Assembly (NCBI RefSeq): GCF_002001015.1
Contig: NZ_MUNO01000045.1
Location: forward strand, 1-64,000
Reading direction: 5' to 3'
Length of the DNA stretch: 64,000 bases
Origin: Polaromonas sp. A23
GTDB taxonomy: Bacteria > Pseudomonadota > Gammaproteobacteria > Burkholderiales > Burkholderiaceae_C
This document shows, piece after piece, positions 34,084 to 42,420 of this stretch. Below the pieces are notes generated by a model. That model worked only from the letters and a program-made list of their open reading frames with translations, had not been told where the DNA came from and made no database searches. Numbering within the stretch: position 1 is the first letter of the stretch; each line of letters starts with the position of its first letter. Made by a program: the position numbers and the translations under genes.

Positions 34084-34802
34084 CCCAGCACCTGCTGCAA
34101 GGCCGCCAGGAAAAAGAAATTTTGTGGTTTCAAAGGCGCGATGCGCTCAAGGCAGCCGCTGCCTGGGTGGCCTTGGGAGGGTTACCGGCCGCCATGGCCC
34201 AACAGCGCAGCAACATTGTGCAATTGACGGGGGACGCCACCATCAATGGCAGCCGCCTGAGTCCGCAACAGGCGATCCAGACCGGGGATGAAATCCAGAC
34301 CGGTCCCGGCTCCAACCTCGTGTTTGTCATCGGCAATTCGTCGTTCCAGGTTCGCCAGAATTCGCGCCTGTCCGTTGAACGCGGCAGCACGCTGAATGCC
34401 GTCAGCGTGTTGCGTCTGCTGACAGGCGCCGTGGCCAGCGTGTGGGGCAAGGGGGTGAACCGCTCCATCATCATGCCAACACTGACGGCCGGCATACGAG
34501 GCACGGGCGTGTACTCCGAAATTTTTGCCGACCAGGGCAACCGCAACTACTTCTGCAACTGCTACGGCACCGTCGACCTGAGCGCTGGCAATGACAAGCA
34601 GCTGTCCCAGGCCCAGTACCACCAGGCGTTCTGGGCCGACCCCGAAGCCCGCAACAACGGCCGCCTGTTGTCGCCTGCCCGGGCGCTGAACCATACCGAC
34701 GAAGAACTGGAGTTTCTCGCCGGACTGGTCGATCAGCGTACCTCCTGGCAAATTGCAGGCAGGAAAGGCATCAAGGACGGCAGCGGGAAAATGACCTACT
34801 GA
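34080..34802 (+). CDS. Exported FecR-domain protein
   Basis: This 240-residue protein has a Tat-like signal (QRRDALKAAAAWVALGGLPAAMAQ, about residues 17-40) followed by a FecR-type domain (about 45-150; GDEIQTGPGSNLVFVIGNSSFQVRQNS and TAGIRGTGVYSEI). An FCNCYGTVDL segment contains two cysteines. FecR-type modules in this setting are periplasmic sensors or surface-layer-like proteins rather than anti-sigma factors; no ECF sigma gene is adjacent. It overlaps the BPSS1780 gene by ATGA, suggesting joint function at the membrane. Confidence 0.82.
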   Translation: MTQHLLQGRQEKEILWFQRRDALKAAAAWVALGGLPAAMAQQRSNIVQLTGDATINGSRLSPQQAIQTGDEIQTGPGSNLVFVIGNSSFQVRQNSRLSVERGSTLNAVSVLRLLTGAVASVWGKGVNRSIIMPTLTAGIRGTGVYSEIFADQGNRNYFCNCYGTVDLSAGNDKQLSQAQYHQAFWADPEARNNGRLLSPARALNHTDEELEFLAGLVDQRTSWQIAGRKGIKDGSGKMTY

Positions 34803-34825
34803 TCCGGCCGCACCGGCGCTGCCTG

Positions 34826-35659
34826 TCAGGCATCGCCGGACGCGTTTTGCAGCCGCCTGACCAGCGCCACGAGTTGCGGCCGCACCTCTGCCATCAGGAA
34901 TTCCGGCGAAAGATTGAAACCCGGACCGCCGCAGTTCACCACCATGACGGAGCGCCCGCCCGCAGGCCGGAATGCAGCAGCAATGGCGTTAACGTCTTTT
35001 TGCCAATCACCGAAGGACGCGCAGCAGCCGTGATCGCGGTAATGCGTCAGCGCCAGTTCCAGCGTCTCACGCGTTTTAGGCCAGGCCTTCTCGTCCTGGA
35101 CACGAATGCGCTCAAGCAGGGCCTCACGCTCGTTGTCCGAGCAGCCACACAAATAGGCACGCCCCATCGCCGTGCTGGCCAGCGGGATGCGTGAACCTAC
35201 GTCCAGGCTGAGCGTGAGCGCAGATTCGCTACGGCAGTTTTCCACATAGATCATGCTCAGGCGGTCGCGGATGCCCAGCGAGACCATGGCCTGCGAACTG
35301 TCGGCGAGATCCTGCATCAGCGGCCTGGCAAGCTGCCGCATGTCCATGCGCGCCAGCATCGCGCTTCCCAACGCCAGCACCGCACTGCCCAGGCGATAAC
35401 CCGCGTGACCGTTGGCGTCCTGTGCATGCTCCAGATAGCCGTGCTTGGTCAGCGTGTAGGTCAAACGCGAAATCGTTGACTTGGGCAAGCCACAACGGCG
35501 TGCCAATTCCTGGTTACCCAGTGTTCGATCGCGCGAACGAAAAGCACTGAGTACATCCAGTCCGCGTGCCAGTGCCGTCACAAAGTGACGATCTTCCTTG
35601 GCGTGAACAGGACTGGCCATTCCGGAAGCCGGCTTTCTGGAAACAGAAGGTTGAGACAT
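34826..35659 (-). CDS. IclR-family transcriptional regulator
   Basis: This regulator of about 277 residues has an N-terminal winged helix (TLGNQELARRCGLPKSTISRLTYTLTKHGYL) and a C-terminal IclR ligand domain (about 100-270). It is close to the Pca/Pob type. The frame opens 12 codons earlier, but the ATG at 35659 leaves the operator at 35666-35680 outside the gene; neither has a strong ribosome site. A second, perfect operator lies before the divergent binding-protein gene at 35845, so it probably controls itself and that gene. Confidence 0.88.
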   Translation of the reverse strand: MSQPSVSRKPASGMASPVHAKEDRHFVTALARGLDVLSAFRSRDRTLGNQELARRCGLPKSTISRLTYTLTKHGYLEHAQDANGHAGYRLGSAVLALGSAMLARMDMRQLARPLMQDLADSSQAMVSLGIRDRLSMIYVENCRSESALTLSLDVGSRIPLASTAMGRAYLCGCSDNEREALLERIRVQDEKAWPKTRETLELALTHYRDHGCCASFGDWQKDVNAIAAAFRPAGGRSVMVVNCGGPGFNLSPEFLMAEVRPQLVALVRRLQNASGDA

Positions 35660-35665
35660 CGTTAG

Positions 35666-35680
35666 TTCTGCATTGCGGAA
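35666..35680. promoter_or_regulatory. Probable IclR operator (proximal)
   Basis: TTCTGCATTGCGGAA, an imperfect 15-base palindrome preceded by GTTAG, lies six bases upstream of the IclR start. It matches the general IclR site of betaproteobacteria and the perfect copy at 35797-35811. Confidence 0.7.
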
Positions 35681-35796
35681 TAAACAACCCGCCATTGTGA
35701 CACTCAGATAGTCTGTTTAACCCCACAGCTCGGGAAAGCCATAGGTATAAATGTGTCCGAGTGTTTCAAAATCGCGCTGATGGAGTAAGCAGTTAG

Positions 35797-35811
35797 TTCT
35801 GCAATGCAGAA
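35797..35811. promoter_or_regulatory. Probable IclR operator (distal)
   Basis: TTCTGCAATGCAGAA is a perfect palindrome, again preceded by GTTAG, 34 bases before the ATG of the binding-protein gene. The two sites are 131 bases apart. Confidence 0.75.
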
Positions 35812-35844
35812 CTATCAAACAATGTTAATTAACCAGGAAAATTG

Positions 35845-37002
35845 ATGAAAAACAAGACGATTCATCTCATGGCCAGAGCCCTAGGCCTTGCCGCCCTGCT
35901 GTCGTTTGTCCTTCCCGGGCACGCCGCGCCGGGGCGCGAGGATCTGGTGATCGGACAAGTAGCGCCACTGACCGGCGTGATTGCCGGAACCGGCAACGAA
36001 TATGTGGCGGGCGGCGCTGCGTATTTCGCCTATGTCAACGACAACGGCGGTATTTATGGCCGCAAGATTCGCGTCGCCCTCAAGGACGACAGCTACAAAC
36101 CCGACCAGACCCTGGCCCTGACGCGCCAGTTGCTGGCTGAAGACAAGCCGCTGGCGCTGTTCGGGTTTGTCGGCACCGGCAACGTGCTGGCCCTGAATAA
36201 AAACAAGGTGCTGGAAGATGCAGGCATTGCGCTGCTGGCGCCTTACACCGGGGCCAAGGATTTGCGCGACCCGATGAACCCGCACATCTTCCACATCCGG
36301 GCCAGCTACACCGACGAGACCGCGCGCATGGTGGAACATCTGTACACCATCGGCCTGCGCCGCTTCGCCGTGATGTACCAGGACGATCCTTTCGGAAAAA
36401 GCGGCTTGGTGGGTGCGGAAAGCGCGATGCAAAAGCTTGGCATGAAGGCCGTGGCCACGGGCGCTTATGACCGCACCAAGCCTGAAGAGGTCGATGCAGC
36501 GGTCGCCGCCATTGCGCCAGCCAACCCTGACGCCATCATCATGGTGTCGGTCAACCGGGCCTCTGCTGCCTTCATCAAGAAAATGCGTGCCCAGGGCAGC
36601 AAGGCCCGGCTGTTCAGCATCTCGGTGGTGAACTTCAAGGAGCTGCTGAAAAACGCCGGCGAGGACAACGCCCGCGGCATCGGCATCTCCCAGGTCATGC
36701 CCTACCCTTATTCCACGCTGGCGCCGGTAGCCCGCGAGTTCCAGACCCTGATGGCCAAATACCAGCCGGACAAAGTGGTCTCCTACGCCAGCATGGAGTC
36801 CTTCATCGCAGCCAAAATTCTTGTGGAAGCCATACGCCGCAGCGGTGCCGATCCAACCCGCGCAAAGATCATCAGCCAGCTCGAAAAAATGAACAGCTAT
36901 GACGTGGGAGGTTTCAAGGTAAGTTTTTCGCCGGAAAACCGTGTCGGCTCGAAATTTGTCGAAGTCACCGTGATCGGGCGAGACGGCAGGCTGCTCAGAT
37001 AG
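35845..37002 (+). CDS. Liv-type ABC transporter substrate-binding protein (orphan)
   Basis: This 385-residue periplasmic protein has a signal peptide (MKNKTIHLMARALGLAALLSF, cleavage near HAA) and the type I binding fold of LivJ/LivK. Landmarks are IGQVAPLTGVIAGTGNEYVAGGAAYFAYVN and YQDDPFGKSGL. The start is the ATG at 35845, directly after an in-frame TTG. No permease or ATPase gene is adjacent, so it must share a transporter encoded elsewhere or act in sensing. An IclR operator lies in its promoter. The substrate may be an amino acid or an aromatic acid; this is unproven. Confidence 0.88.
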   Translation: MKNKTIHLMARALGLAALLSFVLPGHAAPGREDLVIGQVAPLTGVIAGTGNEYVAGGAAYFAYVNDNGGIYGRKIRVALKDDSYKPDQTLALTRQLLAEDKPLALFGFVGTGNVLALNKNKVLEDAGIALLAPYTGAKDLRDPMNPHIFHIRASYTDETARMVEHLYTIGLRRFAVMYQDDPFGKSGLVGAESAMQKLGMKAVATGAYDRTKPEEVDAAVAAIAPANPDAIIMVSVNRASAAFIKKMRAQGSKARLFSISVVNFKELLKNAGEDNARGIGISQVMPYPYSTLAPVAREFQTLMAKYQPDKVVSYASMESFIAAKILVEAIRRSGADPTRAKIISQLEKMNSYDVGGFKVSFSPENRVGSKFVEVTVIGRDGRLLR

Positions 37003-37360
37003 CGCGGCGCACTTCGAGGATTTCGTACTCGATCGCTTCCCGGTAGGTCCTGGCATCATGCAGCGCCAGGTGCAGCAGGATTTTGGCGGCATGCGCCTTG
37101 ATGACGCGGGGCAGCAAGGCGCCGACGAGCACGAGCGGCAGCCCCCACCACACATGGCCGGACAGGGCCAGCGCTGCCCCTATCCCGAGTAGCGGCAGCG
37201 CAATGCCAATCACGAACAGCCGGTGCTTGACGTATTTCTGCGCGCGCTCAGGGTTCACGATCAGGCGGAAACGGCCCATGGACAGACCGGTCTTGAATTC
37301 CTGGTGGCTGACCTCGACGGTGGCATCGTCTGCTTGAGGGTTGGACTCTGTCTCGTTCAT
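36995..37360 (-). CDS. Small membrane protein of unknown function
   Basis: This 121-residue protein has two adjacent hydrophobic segments (about residues 48-65 and 70-88), a polar N-terminus and a helical charged C-terminus ending in YEILEVRRAI. I do not recognise the family. It is convergent with the Liv-type gene and overlaps its end by eight bases. It lies 48 bases after the uvrD stop side on the same strand, so it may be expressed with uvrD. Confidence 0.7.
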   Translation of the reverse strand: MNETESNPQADDATVEVSHQEFKTGLSMGRFRLIVNPERAQKYVKHRLFVIGIALPLLGIGAALALSGHVWWGLPLVLVGALLPRVIKAHAAKILLHLALHDARTYREAIEYEILEVRRAI

Positions 37361-37408
37361 TGTTGTCTCGCGGGCGGTTGGTCGTCTGCCTCATCTTAAC
37401 CAAGGTAC

Positions 37409-39844
37409 CTAAACCACCGTGAGCTTGGCCACGCTCAGCGCCAGCCATTTCACGCCATGTCGCGTGAAATTGATTTGTGCCCGGGCATCGTCGCCGCTAC
37501 CCTCAAGCATCATCACCCGGCCTTCGCCGAACTTGGCGTGAAACACATTGATGCCAGTCTTCAGCCCATGCGCCGGCGCTTCGCGCTGCACCGGCACTGC
37601 CGGGTTGGGAAAACGCTCACCGCCCTGACTCTTTGAAGCAAAAGCGGCTTTAGCCCAATCGCCACGGGCACCAGCAGCTCCTGAATTTGTAGCACCCCAG
37701 GCGCCCCCCTGGCCGCCATAGGCCTGCGCGAACCCCTGGTTTTTCGGAGTGATCCATTTGAGCGCTGCCTCCGGCAGCTCATCAAAGAAGCGGCTTTTGA
37801 GGTTGTAGCGGGTCTGGCCGTGCAGCATGCGTGTCTGCGAGTGGCTGAGGTACAGGCGCTTGCGCGCGCGCGTGATGGCCACGTACATCAAACGGCGTTC
37901 TTCCTCAATGCCGCCCGCATCGCTCAGGGAGTTTTCGTGCGGGAAAATGCCGTCCTCCAGACCGGAGATGAACACGCAGTCGAATTCCAAGCCCTTCGAC
38001 GAATGAACCGTCATCAGCTGCACGGCGTCCTGCCCGGCCTGCGCCTGGTTGTCGCCGGACTCGAGCGCGGCATGGGTCAGGAAAGCGGCCAGCGGCGACA
38101 GCGTTTCACCGGTTTCGCTGTCGGGTGCCAGAAGCTCGGGCAACGGCTCGTCGCTCAGGGGCGCGGACGGGTCCAGCCCCTGGCTGGCCGGCGATTGCGA
38201 CAGGGCAACCCCGAGTTCATCGACCGGCAAGGCCACGGCATCGCGGCCGAAACCTTCCATGCTGACAAAGGACTCGGCAGCGTTCACCAGCTCGCCCAGA
38301 TTCTCAAGCCGGTCCTGGCCTTCCTTCTCGAGCTTGTAGTGTTCCTCGAGCCCGCTGTGCTGCAGCACCAGCTCGATGATCTCGCGCAGGCTCAGGCCCG
38401 GCGTCTGCTCTCGCAAAACGTCGAGCTTGGCGACGAAGGCGCCGAGGTTGGCGCCGGCCTTGCCCGGCACGGCGCTGACCGCGTCGTGTAGAGAACACCC
38501 CGAGGCGCGCGCCACATCCTGCAATTGCTCGATGCTGCGCAATCCGATGCCGCGCGGCGGGAAGTTGACGATGCGCATGAAGCTGGTGTCGTCATGCGGG
38601 TTGTCCATCAGGCGCAAATAGGCCAGCGCATGCTTGATCTCGGCGCGCTCGAAAAAGCGCAGGCCACCGTAGACGCGGTAAGGGATGCCGTTGTTGAACA
38701 GTGCGGTCTCCATGACCCGGCTTTGCGCATTGCTGCGGTAGAGCAGCGCAACTTCCTTGCGCTCCGTGCCGTCGCGCACCAGTTGCCGCACCTCATCGAC
38801 AAACCACTGGGCTTCAGCGAAATCCGAAGTGGCTTCGAAAACACGCACCGGCTCACCCGGGCCGGCTTCGGTGCGCAGGTTCTTGCCCAGGCGCTTGCTG
38901 TTGTGGCTGATCAGTTCGTTGGCCGAATCCAGGATGTTGCCGAAGCTGCGGTAGTTGCGCTCAAGCTTGATCTGGTGCTGGACGTGGAACTCGCGCACAA
39001 AATCAGCCATGTTGCCAACACGCGCGCCGCGAAAAGCATAGATGCTCTGGTCGTCGTCGCCCACGGCAATCACCGATCCGCCCGGCATGGCGTCAGCACC
39101 GGATGCGGCATCGTCGCCTTGCCCGGCCAGCATCTTGATCCAGGCGTACTGCAGTTTGTTGGTGTCCTGGAACTCGTCGATCAGGATGTGGCGAAAACGC
39201 CGCTGGTAGTGCTCTCGTACCGGCGCGTTGTCACGCAGCAGTTCGTAGCTGCGCAGCATCAGCTCGCCAAAATCGACCACACCTTCGCGCTGGCACTGCT
39301 CTTCGTACAGCGCATAAATTTCGGCTTTCTTGCGTGTTTCCTCGTCGCGCACGACCACATCCTTGGCGCGCTGGCCGTCCTCCTTGCAGCCGGCAATGAA
39401 CCACATGAGCTGCTTGGGCGGAAAACGCTCGTCGTCGATATTGAACTGCTTGCACAGGCGTTTGATCGCAGAAAGCTGATCCTGGGTATCAAGGATCTGG
39501 AAGGTGGAAGGCAGGTTGGCGAGCTTGTAGTGCGCGCGCAAGAAGCGGTTGCACAGACCATGGAAGGTGCCTATCCACATGCCGCGCACATTGACCGGTA
39601 ACATGGCCGACAGGCGCGTCAGCATCTCCTTGGCTGCCTTGTTGGTAAAGGTCACCGCCAGGATGCCGCCGGGCGAAACGTATCCGTTTTGCAGCAGCCA
39701 GGCGATGCGGGTGGTCAGCACACGGGTCTTGCCGGAACCGGCGCCGGCCAGGATCAGCGCGTGCGTGCTGGGCAGCGTGACTGCTGCGAGTTGCTCCGGA
39801 TTGAGGTTGTGCAGGAGGGGGGAGCTGGGGACTTCTGGGAACAT
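37409..39844 (-). CDS. uvrD: UvrD/PcrA-type superfamily 1 DNA helicase
   Basis: This 3'-5' helicase of about 811 residues serves nucleotide-excision and mismatch repair. Motifs are LAGAGSGKTRVL (Walker A), LIDEFQDTN (II), GDDDQSIYAFRGA (III), TVHSSKGLEFDCVFISGLEDG (V) and EERRLMYVAITRARK (VI). A C-terminal Tudor-like tail (VFHAKFGEGRVMMLEGSGDDARAQINF) could contact RNA polymerase. The ATG at 39844 is chosen because homology begins there. A variant GCTAT-N7-ATAGC repeat lies in the flexible linker (37677-37693, about residues 717-722). Confidence 0.93.
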   Translation of the reverse strand: MFPEVPSSPLLHNLNPEQLAAVTLPSTHALILAGAGSGKTRVLTTRIAWLLQNGYVSPGGILAVTFTNKAAKEMLTRLSAMLPVNVRGMWIGTFHGLCNRFLRAHYKLANLPSTFQILDTQDQLSAIKRLCKQFNIDDERFPPKQLMWFIAGCKEDGQRAKDVVVRDEETRKKAEIYALYEEQCQREGVVDFGELMLRSYELLRDNAPVREHYQRRFRHILIDEFQDTNKLQYAWIKMLAGQGDDAASGADAMPGGSVIAVGDDDQSIYAFRGARVGNMADFVREFHVQHQIKLERNYRSFGNILDSANELISHNSKRLGKNLRTEAGPGEPVRVFEATSDFAEAQWFVDEVRQLVRDGTERKEVALLYRSNAQSRVMETALFNNGIPYRVYGGLRFFERAEIKHALAYLRLMDNPHDDTSFMRIVNFPPRGIGLRSIEQLQDVARASGCSLHDAVSAVPGKAGANLGAFVAKLDVLREQTPGLSLREIIELVLQHSGLEEHYKLEKEGQDRLENLGELVNAAESFVSMEGFGRDAVALPVDELGVALSQSPASQGLDPSAPLSDEPLPELLAPDSETGETLSPLAAFLTHAALESGDNQAQAGQDAVQLMTVHSSKGLEFDCVFISGLEDGIFPHENSLSDAGGIEEERRLMYVAITRARKRLYLSHSQTRMLHGQTRYNLKSRFFDELPEAALKWITPKNQGFAQAYGGQGGAWGATNSGAAGARGDWAKAAFASKSQGGERFPNPAVPVQREAPAHGLKTGINVFHAKFGEGRVMMLEGSGDDARAQINFTRHGVKWLALSVAKLTVV
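37677..37693. repeat. Variant GCTAT-N7-ATAGC repeat inside uvrD
   Basis: GCTCC-TGAATTT-GTAGC, preceded by AGCA, keeps the spacing and outer bases of the family. It lies in the low-complexity linker between the helicase core and the Tudor-like tail. Confidence 0.5.
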
Positions 39845-39896
39845 CCTCCCATTGTAGGAAGAACACCAGCTCCGTCCGGGCACACAGGATCAGGCT

Positions 39897-41234
39897 CTAG
39901 CTTCCGTCCGTCTTCAGGATGGTCTCGCCCCTGAGCGCGCCAACGTCGCGGATCGCCATGCGGTGACGCTTCCAGCCGGCCCAGGTGCGCCGAATATTCG
40001 CCAGCGAAATGCCGTAATAAATCGCCTTGAACACCCGCAGACGCCCCCAGAACGGCGTCTTGCCAAAAATATCGCCGGCCAGCAGCGACAGCAGTGCTTC
40101 CTTGACGCGCATAGGGTTGGCGGGATGCATGAACATCTCACGGATGGTCGGGTTGGTCACGCGGTAAATGAACCACGAATACTCGCTCGGGCCCTTGCGC
40201 ATCATCGCCTCGAAGCTTTTGCGCACCGCAGGCAGGTCGGCCGGCTGGTCAAGCGCGGTCGCCACCAGCTCGGCACCATCGAAGGCGCTGTGCATCGCAA
40301 GGTACACGCCCGACGAGAACATCGGGTCGATGAAGGTATAGGCATCACCCAGCATCAGGTAGCGATCGCCCGTCGCGTGGGTGCTGCTGTAGGAAAAATT
40401 ACCGGTGGCATGCACCGCGTCATCGACCAGCGTGGCATTGGCAAGACGCCGTTTCAGCTCCGGTGCCATCGCGATGGTGTCCATGAAAAACTCGCGCAGC
40501 GGCTTTTCGCGCGTCTTCAGGTAATACGGCCAGCACACCGCACCGACGCTGGTCGTGCCATCGGCCAGCGGAATGAACCAGAACCAGCCGTGCGGGAACC
40601 AGCAGATGCTGATATTGCCTTCACGCTTGCCTTCCAGTCGCTCCACGTTGGTGAAATGGCCAAACAGGGCCGTGCTGTTGTGCTCCTTGCTTTTTGCCTT
40701 GGACTGAAGCTTGTTCGCCAGCAGCGTATCGCGGCCGGAGGCGTCCACCACGAAGCGGGCGCGCCAGCTGCGCTTCGCACCGTCGTTGAGCTCGGCCTGC
40801 ACAGTGGCGCCTTCCGCGTCAAAGCTCACATCACGTACGGTGCAACCTTCGAGTGTTTTTGCCCCGCGCGTTGCCGCATTGCGGAAAAGCAGCTCGTCCA
40901 GCTCAGAGCGCCGCACCTGCCAGGCCGAGGGCATCGATTTATCCCAGGCATCGGCAAATTCGATATAGCTGCAGTGCGCGTGTTCAGGTGACACAAACTC
41001 AATACCCCATTTGGGCATGCCGATGCGGTCGACCTGGTCGCGCACCCCCAGGCGTTCAAAAAGTTCCACGTTGGCGGGGAGCAGCGATTCGCCGATGTGA
41101 AAACGTGGATGATGCGCTTTTTCCAGCAACACCACGTCACGCCCTTGGGCGGCGAGCAGGGCCGCAATGGTGGAGCCGGCGGGGCCCCCACCCACGATAA
41201 GTACGTCGCAGGTGGAAATGGGAGTTTCGTTCAT
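39897..41234 (-). CDS. Flavin-dependent halogenase-like oxidoreductase
   Basis: This flavoprotein of about 445 residues opens with VLIVGGGPAGSTIAALLAAQG and has FHIGESLLP, typical of the tryptophan-halogenase superfamily. The halogenase WxWxIP motif is present (GWFWFIP, about residue 230). A lysine in MPKWG sits where halogenases of the CndH/CmlS type carry the catalytic lysine (from memory of the family). LMLGDAYTFIDPMFSSGVYLAM completes the FAD site. The start is the ATG at 41234; the upstream frame is non-homologous. No flavin reductase, carrier protein or biosynthetic gene is adjacent, so it may act on a free or lipid-linked substrate, or be a simple oxidoreductase. Confidence 0.8.
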   Translation of the reverse strand: MNETPISTCDVLIVGGGPAGSTIAALLAAQGRDVVLLEKAHHPRFHIGESLLPANVELFERLGVRDQVDRIGMPKWGIEFVSPEHAHCSYIEFADAWDKSMPSAWQVRRSELDELLFRNAATRGAKTLEGCTVRDVSFDAEGATVQAELNDGAKRSWRARFVVDASGRDTLLANKLQSKAKSKEHNSTALFGHFTNVERLEGKREGNISICWFPHGWFWFIPLADGTTSVGAVCWPYYLKTREKPLREFFMDTIAMAPELKRRLANATLVDDAVHATGNFSYSSTHATGDRYLMLGDAYTFIDPMFSSGVYLAMHSAFDGAELVATALDQPADLPAVRKSFEAMMRKGPSEYSWFIYRVTNPTIREMFMHPANPMRVKEALLSLLAGDIFGKTPFWGRLRVFKAIYYGISLANIRRTWAGWKRHRMAIRDVGALRGETILKTDGS

Positions 41235-41593
41235 ATGGAAAAGCCAGTTGGAGCAAACACATGCCTGGCATGTGCCTGCAATTGCAGAAGGACCCGCAGG
41301 GTACCACCGCACACGCGCCGGTACAAACATTTACAGCGGCGCCCTGCCGAAGCCGCCTATATAGATCCGACACAAGCGGGCAGCCATTGAACGCCGCCAG
41401 GCCTTCAACAAATCGGGGCGTATTTTTGTGCACTCGCACGGGCCATGCACTGGAAGTGCACAGCCTGCGGACTTTTGGCCCCGCCACGGACTGCTTTTTT
41501 GCACCTTTATAGCTAACTGGACGCCCTGGAAGGCCTGTTTCGGCTGGCATGGCTTTTGCTCAGCATAACTTGTCATAACAAGTTGGTGCCCCC
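41235..41593. other. Divergent promoter region between halogenase-like gene and GntR operon
   Basis: No gene is supported here. The region should hold two divergent promoters. The clear signal is the palindromic operator at 41567-41584 near its right end. Confidence 0.5.
41567..41584. promoter_or_regulatory. Probable HutC/GntR operator
   Basis: AACTTGT-CATA-ACAAGTT has perfect 7-base arms and contains the TTGT...ACAA form typical of HutC-type GntR sites. It lies immediately before the regulator gene at 41594. It probably mediates autoregulation of the regulator and, through read-through, the operon behind it. Confidence 0.72.
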
Positions 41594-42406
41594 ATGAATC
41601 CCAGGCTTCGCAACACCCCACTGCACGCGGTCCCGGAAAACCCACGGCCCACAGCTGAAGCGGTCATGCAGCCCGAGTCGCCCACGCCCTTGTATGCGCA
41701 GATCAAGGACATCCTGCGGGCACGGATTCTTGATGGCAGCTACCAGCCGCACCAGCAGATGCCATCGGAGAGCGAAATGATGGCGCTCTTCAACGTGAGC
41801 CGCATCACGGTGCGCCAGGCGTTGAACGACCTGCAGAACGAAGGCCTGATCTTTCGCATGCACGGCAAGGGCACCTTTGTCTCCAAGCCCAAAGCCTTCC
41901 AGGACCTGGGCCGGCTGCAGGGTTTTGGCGAGGCGATGCGCCAGATGGGTTATGAGACCTTTGCCCGCGTTGTTTCGATTCGCACCGTCACGCCTACGGC
42001 TCAGGTACAGGAGCGGCTCCAGTTGCCGAAAAGGGCGCGCGTGACCGAACTGCAGCGGCTGCGCTTCCTCAACCGCGAGCCGATTTCACTGGACGTTACT
42101 TACCTGCCGACCGCGCTGGGCAACCGGCTTGCCAGGGAAGACCTGGCGACCCGCGACGTGTTTGTGATTCTCGAAAACGACTATGGCTTGTCACTCGGCC
42201 ACGCTGATCTGCAGATCGGCTCAACCCTGGCGGATGACAACCTCGCCACCCAGCTTCGTGTGGAAGAGGGGTCGCCCGTTCTCGTCATCGAGCGCACCAC
42301 CCACACCAGCGACGGTACACCCGTGGACTATGAGCACCTCTATTACCGCGGCGACGCCTTCCAGTACCGGGTTCGCGTCGATCGCGTTCCCGTCCAGCAC
42401 GTTTGA
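41594..42406 (+). CDS. GntR-family regulator, HutC/UTRA type
   Basis: This 270-residue regulator has a winged helix (PSESEMMALFNVSRITVRQALNDLQNEGLI...HGKGTFVSK, about residues 55-100) and a UTRA ligand domain (about 115-265). The first ATG (41594) lies directly behind the operator with little room for a ribosome site; the ATG at 41666, just before the conserved LYAQIKDIL, is an alternative. The next gene starts 15 bases after its stop, so it heads the AprA-like operon and is its likely sensor for substrate or product. Confidence 0.88.
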   Translation: MNPRLRNTPLHAVPENPRPTAEAVMQPESPTPLYAQIKDILRARILDGSYQPHQQMPSESEMMALFNVSRITVRQALNDLQNEGLIFRMHGKGTFVSKPKAFQDLGRLQGFGEAMRQMGYETFARVVSIRTVTPTAQVQERLQLPKRARVTELQRLRFLNREPISLDVTYLPTALGNRLAREDLATRDVFVILENDYGLSLGHADLQIGSTLADDNLATQLRVEEGSPVLVIERTTHTSDGTPVDYEHLYYRGDAFQYRVRVDRVPVQHV

Positions 42407-42420
42407 ACCGAAAGGCACAC

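Noticed and set aside
35881..37155. 424-codon minus-strand frame antisense to the Liv-type gene
   Set aside because: Shadow of a gene with a signal peptide and a clear binding-protein fold.
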